This document shows, piece by piece, positions 57,336 through 64,000 of a DNA stretch of 64,000 bases. Under the pieces are notes generated by a model that saw only the letters and a program-made list of their open reading frames with translations, made no database searches and was not told where the DNA came from. Where the stretch lies: contig OX463809.1 of NCBI GenBank assembly GCA_949825045.1, positions 523,501 to 587,500 of the forward strand, given 5' to 3'. Made by a program: the position numbers and the translations under genes. Numbering within the stretch: the first letter of the stretch is position 1; each line of letters opens with the position of its first letter. Origin of the DNA: Argyresthia goedartella (lineage: Eukaryota > Arthropoda > Insecta > Lepidoptera > Argyresthiidae).

Positions 57336-57977
57336 TGTAGCCTATTTATCTACACATACTCCATACTTACACACAAACAATTACAACTTAAAACTATTAA
57401 TATTTATACTTACATACTTAATCAAACTACACAAAAATACTGACTACAAATATATATATATATATAAATAACATATATAACTAAATACATGTATATATAA
57501 TATAGATATATAAGTAGCATACTTACCAACTTATTATCGACTGGTCGATACATCGATAATGCCCGTTCGATTCTATCGAATGTCCGAACTCCCTAGCCCT
57601 CCGCGGCGACCTGTTCCACGATGATAACGCGTGATCGGCATCGCCGGACAGAAGTCAGCCAAACCAATCAGTCACCTATGAAACATAACGCGGAACGCAC
57701 GCTCGCCGCCATCGCTCCATGCTTACGCGTTGCTTCATGTTTGATGTTAATTGTATATAGATTTGCTTTCCTATCGCTGATAATATAATATATGTGCTGT
57801 GTTTTTCTCCTGCCTATACTAGACTATGACTCTGTGCTTGTGCTTCCTATTCTTTTGTGCCTTCTGTCTTGAAACATACGTGGATAACCTGATGTGTCTT
57901 ACGGATTACATGGACTAAACCAGTAAGTACTTTGTTTTACTGGCGCCGAATCACCACAACCATCATCATAACCCACA
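57336..57977 (+). repeat. CsRn1-type 5' LTR
   Basis: 642 bp from tgtagcc to acccaca, matching 61966-62607 without a difference that I can see. Contains an AT-rich tatatatatataaat run that could serve as TATA element. The first 19 bases form a short imperfect hairpin (tgtag with ctaca). Confidence 0.93.
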
Positions 57978-57978
57978 C

Positions 57979-57991
57979 TGGTGACCCCGAC
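57979..57991 (+). promoter_or_regulatory. CsRn1-type primer binding site (tRNA-Trp)
   Basis: TGGTGACCCCGAC one base after the LTR is complementary to the 3' end of insect tRNA-Trp including CCA (13 bases). Confidence 0.85.
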
Positions 57992-57998
57992 ACTGAAC

Positions 57999-58862
57999 AT
58001 GGAAGACAAAAACAGCGACACGCAAGCCCCGAACCCCGGTACTAGTGATGGAGGCAAGTCGACATTATCGACATCGATAAATGCGGCCAGTATATTTAAG
58101 GTCGGAGTAAAGGTACCACCATTTTGGGCAGAAGAACCCGAGATTTGGTTCGCTCAGGTTGAAGGCCAATTTGCCATATCGGGGGTTACTAATGATACCA
58201 CCAAATTTAATTATATCATTGGGCACCTTGACAACCAATACTCCAGAGAGATCAAAGATATCATAATTAACCCTCCAGCGACCAACAAATACCAGAAACT
58301 AAAGACCGAGTTGGTGAAGAGGCTGAGCGATACAAAGGAAAAGAAAGCTAAACAGCTATTGATGCATGAGGAACTAGGGGACCGCAAGCCGTCCCAATTC
58401 CTTCGCCATCTAAAAGGTCTAGCTGGCTCAAGCGTAACCGACGAATTTATGAAGACCATCTGGATTAGTCGCCTACCCGTCAACATCCAGACAGTGCTCG
58501 CAGGTCAACCAGCTGCAACATCTCTGGACGATCTCTCAGACTTGGCAGATAGAGTGCACGATATTATTCCGCCCGCACCAAAGATTGCTGCAGTAAGCGA
58601 CGGCGTACCCAGCTCCATCATCAACGAGCTTGCACACGAGATTTCTGAGCTTCGAAAGCAGTTCCAGAACCTGTCTGAAGGAAGGAGTTCCAGATCTCGT
58701 ACACCAGCTTCGCGTAGCAAACGCAGTCCTAGCAGGCAGCGCTCGCAATCCAACTACAGGAAGTACCCAGTATGCTGGTACCATAGCAAGTTTGGAGAGA
58801 AGGCCGGCAAGTGCATCCGTCCATGTGACTACAAAGCGGAAAACCCCAGGGGCAGTCGATAA
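57999..58862 (+). CDS. CsRn1-type Gag
   Basis: 287-residue structural protein. The ATG at 57999 ([15 protein letters not shown]) is the first ATG after the primer site; an upstream GTG in frame lies within the primer site and is rejected. Capsid-like core: [65 protein letters not shown] basic S/R-rich segment precedes the zinc motif [18 protein letters not shown] (residues 259-276), spaced CX2HX9CX3C: the CHCC form peculiar to CsRn1 relatives instead of CCHC. Ends with TAA overlapping the pol ATG (taatg). Confidence 0.92.
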   Translation: MEDKNSDTQAPNPGTSDGGKSTLSTSINAASIFKVGVKVPPFWAEEPEIWFAQVEGQFAISGVTNDTTKFNYIIGHLDNQYSREIKDIIINPPATNKYQKLKTELVKRLSDTKEKKAKQLLMHEELGDRKPSQFLRHLKGLAGSSVTDEFMKTIWISRLPVNIQTVLAGQPAATSLDDLSDLADRVHDIIPPAPKIAAVSDGVPSSIINELAHEISELRKQFQNLSEGRSSRSRTPASRSKRSPSRQRSQSNYRKYPVCWYHSKFGEKAGKCIRPCDYKAENPRGSR

Positions 58863-61800
58863 TGGCGGCGGACGATTGCCCTTCCACTTCAACTGGCCGT
58901 CTATTCGTCACCGATCGAACCTCGAAGACGCAGTTTTTGGTCGACACTGGTAGTGACCTCTGCGTCTTCCCACGGTCAGCGCTCCATGATCGACGTGCAA
59001 AGACTAATTACAGTTTGTGTGCTGCTAACGGTTCAAATATTTCTACCTACGGTTATGTAAACTTAGATTTGGATTTAGGCTTACGTAGAAGTTTTGCTTG
59101 GCGTTTTGTAGTTGCCGATGTAACTAAACCAATAATAGGTGTAGATTTTTTAAATTTCTATAGCATTATTGTAGACTGTCGCAATAAACGCCTCATAGAT
59201 AATTTAACATCAATTGCAGCTATTGCCACCACAGCAGATTGTAAGAGCGTGTCTTCCGTGAAGGTTGCTACTGGCGAAACGCGATACCATCGTATCCTCG
59301 AAGAGTATCCGGAGATAACTCGACCAGCCGGTAAACACCACCCATCACCACATAACACTGTACACCATATACGCACTACACCTGGACCACCAGTTGCTAC
59401 TCCCCCTCGTCGTCTAGCTCCGGATAAGCTGAAGATCGCTCAGCGTGAGTTCCAGTCCATGCTTGCTAGTGGCACAGCCAGGCCCTCCGAGAGTCCCTGG
59501 TCATCGGCTCTCCACTTAGCGCCGAAGAAAGACAACGGTTGGCGCCCATGTGGAGACTATCGTAAGCTCAACGCACGTACGGTGCCTGACAGGTATCCGA
59601 TCAAGCACATCCACGATTTCACACACAGCGTTGCAGGTTGCACTATTTTCAGCACATTAGATCTGGAAAAAGCTTACAATCAGATACCTGTCAGCACTGA
59701 AGACATTCCGAAGACCGCCATAACAACTCCATTCGGGTTATTCGAATTCCCGTACATGACGTTCGGTCTTCGTAATGCAGGACAGACTTTCCAGCGTTTC
59801 GTTGACGAGATGACGAGAGGACTTGACTTCGTCTATTCTTATCTAGATGACTTTCTGATATATTCCCGCAGCCCCGAGCAACACGAGGAGCATCTGCGAG
59901 CTGTCTTTCAGAGGCTTAAGGATTATGGGATGTTGGTGAACACCTCAAAATGCGTCTTCGGTGAAAGTGAAGTCACTTTCCTGGGATACAGCATTTCAGA
60001 GAAAGGATGTAGGCCCCTAGACTCCAAAGTAAAAGCGGTAAAGGATTTCCCTCCTCCAGCAACCGTCCGGCAGCTCAGAGCTTTTTTAGGCATGCTCAAT
60101 TTTTATAGGAGATTTCTTCCTCTAGCGGCCCAAATACAAGCCCCGCTGCACGCCTTGCTGAGTGGTTCGGCCAAGGGATCGCAACCGATCACACTTTCTG
60201 GTGAGCAACTAATAGCTTTTGAAGCTTGTAAAGAAAGCTTGTCTAATGCCACCTTATTAGCTCACCCTGATTGCGCCGCCAGCCTTGCCGTTATCACCGA
60301 CGCATCCGACAAGGCCATCGGAGCTGTTCTCCAGCAGCTGAAAGACGGCGCATGGGAGCCGCTTGCCTTCTTTTCTCGCAAGCTGACACCATCCCAGACT
60401 AAGTATTCTCCCTATGACAGGGAATTACTGGCCATTTACGAGGCTATAAAATATTTTCGGCATATGCTCGAGGCCAGGCATTTCGTTGTGTATACCGACC
60501 ACAAGCCGATCAGTTTTGCATTTCACGAAAGAAAGAAAAACTGTTCGCCAAGGCAGTATAGGCACCTAGACTTTATCTCGCAGTTTACTACTGATATCCG
60601 GCATATATCTGGTAGAGATAATGTTGTCGCTGATGCTTTATCACGTATAGAAGAACTGGGAGCTCCAGTTAACCTCGAAACACTAGCCGATACACAGGAG
60701 TCAGACCAAGAGCTGCAAGAGCTGTTACGCAATGGCTCATCCTTGCAGTTGCAGAAACTTCACGTTCCCAATAGTCGATCACCTCTGTACTGCGACGTCA
60801 GCACGCCGACTTCCCGGCCTTATGTCCCGAGGATCCATCGTAGACAAGTCTACGAGAGCCTACACTCCCTCAGTCACCCAGGTGCTAACGCTTCCGCAAA
60901 GTTAGTCGCCGACAGGTTTGTCTGGCCTGGCATACGGAAGGACTGCAGGGAGTGGACGCGCACTTGTCTTCAGTGTCAACGCGCCAAGGTAAATCGCCAC
61001 GTTACCGCCCCCCTTGGCACCTTTAAACTACCACAAGCCCGCTTTAAAAATATCCATCTTGACTTGGTCGGCCCGCTTCCCTTATCACGCGGCTATCGGT
61101 ATTGCTTAACCGCTGTGGATAGGTTTACCCGCTGGCCTGAAGCAATACCGATAGAGGACATCACAGCTGAGACCGTAGCAAAAACGCTGCTATCAGCGTG
61201 GATAGCCCGATTTGGTTGTCCAACAGACATAACAACGGACCGCGGAAGCCAGTTCGAGTCGGCATTATTTCAATGTCTGTCTAAGCTAGCAGGTTTTGAG
61301 CATAGGCGTACAACGGCATACCATCCTGCCTGTAACGGTCTCGTTGAGCGATTCCATAGGCAGCTCAAAGCCGCAATAGTGTGCCACGCGAATGAAAGGT
61401 GGACCGAATCATTGCCCTGGGTTTTGTTAGGCATCAGGACTGCATTTAAAGAGGACTTGCAGAGCTCTTCAGCAGAACTGGTATACGGGGAGCCACTGAG
61501 ACTCCCTGGAGAGTTTTTCAACCCTAGCACGAGCGGAACAACCGACATATCGGAGTTCTCTACTAGGCTGCGACTCTTTGCTGAAAAGTTGAAACCCGTG
61601 CCAGCTGCCCGTCATAGTAAGCCTAAAGTATTTATTTACAAGGAGCTTACTACCTGTGATCACGTGTTCCTTCGTGAAGACGCATCGCGAGGTTCTCTTC
61701 AGCCAGCTTACTCCGGGCCACATAAAGTACTTTCCAGAGGAGACAAGGTATTCAAAATTGTTGTAAATAATAAGGTGAAGACAGTGTCTATAGACAGACT

Positions 61801-61945
61801 TAAACCCGCTTTCACACTACCTGACGATGTAGACATACAAAAAAGTCTCCCTATACCTATTGTCTCTAATCCAGTTCCTGCTCCAAGGAACTATGTCACT
61901 CGTTCTGGCCGCCAGGTCAGGTTTCCAGATTATTATCGCCCTTAA
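58862..61945 (+). CDS. CsRn1-type Pol: protease, RT, RNase H, integrase
   Basis: 1027-residue polyprotein, uninterrupted. The ATG at 58862 overlaps the gag TAA; the frame is -1 relative to gag and is also open upstream to a heptamer a-aac-ccc at 58841-58847, so either reinitiation or frameshifting could be used. Protease DTGS at residues 28-31. RT with [29 protein letters not shown] and catalytic YLDD at 327-330. RNase H with catalytic D480 ([13 protein letters not shown]) and YTDHKP. Integrase with zinc H/H/C/C (CLQCQRAK), D734 (DLVGPLP), D793 (TTDRGSQF) and E829 (LVERFHR), a DD35E spacing. C-terminal GPHKVLSRG resembles the GPY/F module. All key residues are present. Confidence 0.95.
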   Translation: MAADDCPSTSTGRLFVTDRTSKTQFLVDTGSDLCVFPRSALHDRRAKTNYSLCAANGSNISTYGYVNLDLDLGLRRSFAWRFVVADVTKPIIGVDFLNFYSIIVDCRNKRLIDNLTSIAAIATTADCKSVSSVKVATGETRYHRILEEYPEITRPAGKHHPSPHNTVHHIRTTPGPPVATPPRRLAPDKLKIAQREFQSMLASGTARPSESPWSSALHLAPKKDNGWRPCGDYRKLNARTVPDRYPIKHIHDFTHSVAGCTIFSTLDLEKAYNQIPVSTEDIPKTAITTPFGLFEFPYMTFGLRNAGQTFQRFVDEMTRGLDFVYSYLDDFLIYSRSPEQHEEHLRAVFQRLKDYGMLVNTSKCVFGESEVTFLGYSISEKGCRPLDSKVKAVKDFPPPATVRQLRAFLGMLNFYRRFLPLAAQIQAPLHALLSGSAKGSQPITLSGEQLIAFEACKESLSNATLLAHPDCAASLAVITDASDKAIGAVLQQLKDGAWEPLAFFSRKLTPSQTKYSPYDRELLAIYEAIKYFRHMLEARHFVVYTDHKPISFAFHERKKNCSPRQYRHLDFISQFTTDIRHISGRDNVVADALSRIEELGAPVNLETLADTQESDQELQELLRNGSSLQLQKLHVPNSRSPLYCDVSTPTSRPYVPRIHRRQVYESLHSLSHPGANASAKLVADRFVWPGIRKDCREWTRTCLQCQRAKVNRHVTAPLGTFKLPQARFKNIHLDLVGPLPLSRGYRYCLTAVDRFTRWPEAIPIEDITAETVAKTLLSAWIARFGCPTDITTDRGSQFESALFQCLSKLAGFEHRRTTAYHPACNGLVERFHRQLKAAIVCHANERWTESLPWVLLGIRTAFKEDLQSSSAELVYGEPLRLPGEFFNPSTSGTTDISEFSTRLRLFAEKLKPVPAARHSKPKVFIYKELTTCDHVFLREDASRGSLQPAYSGPHKVLSRGDKVFKIVVNNKVKTVSIDRLKPAFTLPDDVDIQKSLPIPIVSNPVPAPRNYVTRSGRQVRFPDYYRP

Positions 61946-61950
61946 CGGTC

Positions 61951-61965
61951 TCTGGAGGGGAGTGG
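61951..61965 (+). promoter_or_regulatory. CsRn1-type polypurine tract
   Basis: tctggaggggagtgg directly before the 3' LTR, the expected plus-strand primer position; the purine run is broken by single T residues. Confidence 0.7.
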
Positions 61966-62607
61966 TGTAGCCTATTTATCTACACATACTCCATACTTAC
62001 ACACAAACAATTACAACTTAAAACTATTAATATTTATACTTACATACTTAATCAAACTACACAAAAATACTGACTACAAATATATATATATATATAAATA
62101 ACATATATAACTAAATACATGTATATATAATATAGATATATAAGTAGCATACTTACCAACTTATTATCGACTGGTCGATACATCGATAATGCCCGTTCGA
62201 TTCTATCGAATGTCCGAACTCCCTAGCCCTCCGCGGCGACCTGTTCCACGATGATAACGCGTGATCGGCATCGCCGGACAGAAGTCAGCCAAACCAATCA
62301 GTCACCTATGAAACATAACGCGGAACGCACGCTCGCCGCCATCGCTCCATGCTTACGCGTTGCTTCATGTTTGATGTTAATTGTATATAGATTTGCTTTC
62401 CTATCGCTGATAATATAATATATGTGCTGTGTTTTTCTCCTGCCTATACTAGACTATGACTCTGTGCTTGTGCTTCCTATTCTTTTGTGCCTTCTGTCTT
62501 GAAACATACGTGGATAACCTGATGTGTCTTACGGATTACATGGACTAAACCAGTAAGTACTTTGTTTTACTGGCGCCGAATCACCACAACCATCATCATA
62601 ACCCACA
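61966..62607 (+). repeat. CsRn1-type 3' LTR
   Basis: 642 bp, tgtagcc to acccaca; pair of 57336-57977. Confidence 0.93.
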
Positions 62608-62620
62608 CCCGAACCTGTCC

Positions 62621-64000
62621 CTAATCAATAGGAAGGCGAGAAAGTGTTGCGACCGCTCTCTTGAGGACCGAGTCCCCCACCTTGACTTCTGCTGATCGAG
62701 GCGTGCCATCCCGACCCGTGTACAAATTGACGATCCGTCCTCGTCTCCATCTCAATGATGGCAGGTTCGCATCCTTAATCAGCACCAAATCACCGACTTG
62801 AGGGGGGCTCGTCCGGTCAGTCCACTTAAGGCGCTGCTGAAAGATGTGCAAGTACTCAAGGGACCACCGTTTCCAAAAATCTTGAGCCATCTGCTGCAAC
62901 ATCTGCCACCTAGTTAACCGACTTAACTTAACATCACCGAATGGGTATTCTGGCAGGGCGTTAAGGGGCTGACCTATCAGGAAGTGACCCGGCGTCAACG
63001 CTTCCAAATCATTTGGATCCGAACTGAGCAGGCACAACGGACGCGAGTTCAGTGTCATTACAATCTTACAGAACAGCGTCGCAAGCTCTTCAAAGCGTAG
63101 AGAGGTCTCACCGATGATCCTCGTCAGGTGCGACTTAGCCGATTTAACCGCAGCCTCAAATATTCCTTCCCAATGAGGACATCCCGGCGGACTGAAAACC
63201 CATTCAATCCCACGTCGGGAGCAAGCCGTACCGATGGCGTCCTGGTTACCGTTCAGGAATTGAGTGACCTCCTGCAGATATCGCCTGGCTCCGACAAAAT
63301 TTGTGCCGTTTTCCGAACGGATTAATGACGGGAGGCCCCTTCGTGAGACGAACCGATCCAGACATGCGATAAATGCCTCCGAAGTGAGGTCACTGACCAC
63401 CTCCAAGTGGACTGCCTTCGTGGCCAAGCACACGAAGACGCACAGGTATGCTTTCACTAATCTGGCATTCCGTAGCTGTGAAGACTTGACCATGAATGGT
63501 CCTGCGAAATCCGTTCCGACACCCGCAAAGGGCCGGATTTCGTTAACCCTATCCGAGAGCAAATCGCCCATCTGGGGCTGCATCGTAGCCGCCTTGGCCC
63601 GATAACAAGGCAGGCACCGAAATACGACGCTACGCACTAAGCGTCTTCCCGATAGAATCCAGAACTCGCGCTGGAGAAACGCCATAAAGGCGTGGCATCC
63701 GATATGCCCATTCCGAATGTGTCGATCCTGTATCAACAGTTCGACCAACTTCCCTTTCCTAGGGAGTAACAACGGGTGGCGAGCCGCATAAGGCAGGTTG
63801 GCATTCCGCAGCCGACCTCCTACCCTCAGCAATCCTTGAGGGTCAATTAACGGGTTGAGCCGAGCCACAGCTCCCTTCAGTTGGACGCGTCCGCGTCTCA
63901 GAATGTCCAATTCGGACTTAAAATGCACCGTCTGCACGTTCCGTACCAATGCGAACAACGCATGGTTCCGTTCCCGTGGTGTCAGGACCTGTGTCCGCAC
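62621..64000 (-). pseudogene. BEL1 pol, integrase part, copy 3 (partial)
   Basis: 459 open codons entering from the right window edge. Contains the RNase H/integrase connection, integrase zinc part (HIRNGHIGCH and CLPCYRAK), first catalytic D (GTDFAGPF), then IRSENGTNFVGARR, where the second catalytic D of the usual DNG motif is E, and WEGIFEAAVKSAK with the catalytic E, then the C-terminal domain to the stop at 62621. Lacks the 8-bp duplication and 70-bp deletion of copy 1, so those occurred later in copy 1. Treated as probably inactive because of the D to E change; the rest of the gene is not visible. Confidence 0.85.

Larger units (their letters stand above)
57336..62607 (+). mobile_element. 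Ty3/gypsy LTR retrotransposon, CsRn1 type, apparently intact
   Basis: 5272 bp flanked by a 4-bp duplication cccg (57332-57335 and 62608-62611); BEL1 copy 1 has the empty site with one cccg (6657-6660). Two 642-bp LTRs, primer site for tRNA-Trp, gag with a CHCC zinc motif, pol and a polypurine run. Both the CHCC gag motif and the tRNA-Trp primer are hallmarks of the CsRn1 clade. No env. I found no difference between the LTRs, so insertion is recent. Confidence 0.93.
53184..64000 (+). repeat. Composite tandem unit, copy 3 (partial)
   Basis: Third copy, running off the window end. It matches copy 1 more closely than copy 2: same BEL1 insertion point (gtatt then the LTR) and same 206-bp LINE-A deletion. 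It has a private deletion of about 2.49 kb (junction near 53513) that removes most of the MITE, the foldback and the Tc1 coding remnant. A CsRn1-type element lies in its BEL1 copy. Confidence 0.85.
56727..64000 (-). mobile_element. BEL1, copy 3 (partial, with nested CsRn1-type element)
   Basis: Same insertion site as copy 1 (gtatt 56722-56726), so it derives from the same event. The 3' LTR is at 56727-57313; pol begins beyond the window and ends at 62621. A gypsy element splits the spacer between pol stop and 3' LTR, so coding sequence is not affected by it. Confidence 0.9.

Noticed and set aside
57336..62607. Endogenous retrovirus or errantivirus with env
   Set aside because: Pol is followed directly by the polypurine tract and LTR; there is no third reading frame. 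BEL1 and BEL2 also show no env.

Overview
This window is eukaryotic repeat DNA made almost entirely of transposable elements (TEs). I found no convincing host gene. The TE mix (BEL/Pao, jockey/CR1-like LINEs with microsatellite 3' tails, a DIRS-like element, a Tc1 remnant, a tRNA-derived SINE resembling lepidopteran SINEs) suggests an insect, most likely a moth or butterfly; that is an inference from TE content. LINE-A to LINE-F, BEL1 and BEL2 are labels used only here.

Layout. The window is a head-to-tail array of a composite unit: copy 1 = 1-35404, copy 2 = 35405-53183, copy 3 = 53184-64000 (cut by the window end). Without later insertions the unit is about 15 kb. In order it holds: the 3' end of a 5'-truncated LINE (LINE-E) carrying a MITE with long inverted repeats; an unassigned AT-rich stretch; a foldback repeat; a Tc1/mariner remnant; a SINE; LINE-A (minus strand); LINE-B (minus strand); the 3' half of a BEL/Pao element (BEL2, plus strand) with a probable LTR; then LINE-E again.

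Each copy has its own later insertions. Copy 1 carries BEL1 (6046-16249, minus, TSD gtatt), which itself holds LINE-F and a 642-bp unclassified insert in gag. Its BEL2 integrase is interrupted by LINE-C (22999-33096), whose ORF2 is interrupted by a structurally complete DIRS-like tyrosine-recombinase retrotransposon (26020-31849). Copy 2 has no BEL1 (an empty site is visible) but has LINE-D (46530-50442), with an uninterrupted ORF2, inside BEL2. Copy 3 shares the BEL1 insertion and a 206-bp LINE-A deletion with copy 1, lacks 2.49 kb near its start, and has an apparently intact Ty3/gypsy element of the CsRn1 type (57336-62607) inside BEL1.

Elements that look complete or recent: the CsRn1-type element (LTRs identical by eye, gag and pol open, tRNA-Trp primer site); the DIRS-like element (gag with a probable intron, RT/RNase H, tyrosine recombinase, inverted repeats and internal complementary region all present); LINE-D ORF2; and LINE-C, whose ORF2 frame would be continuous without the DIRS element. 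The shared backbone (BEL2, LINE-A, LINE-B, Tc1) is decayed and was already broken before the unit was duplicated.

The most unusual items are: the DIRS element's ATTAAT crossover signature with a matching internal copy; a hairpin-repeat-filled probable intron in its gag; and the higher-order array, in which copies 1 and 3 share insertions that the middle copy lacks. A nested-TE array like this fits heterochromatin, such as a W chromosome or piRNA cluster, but the sequence alone cannot show that.
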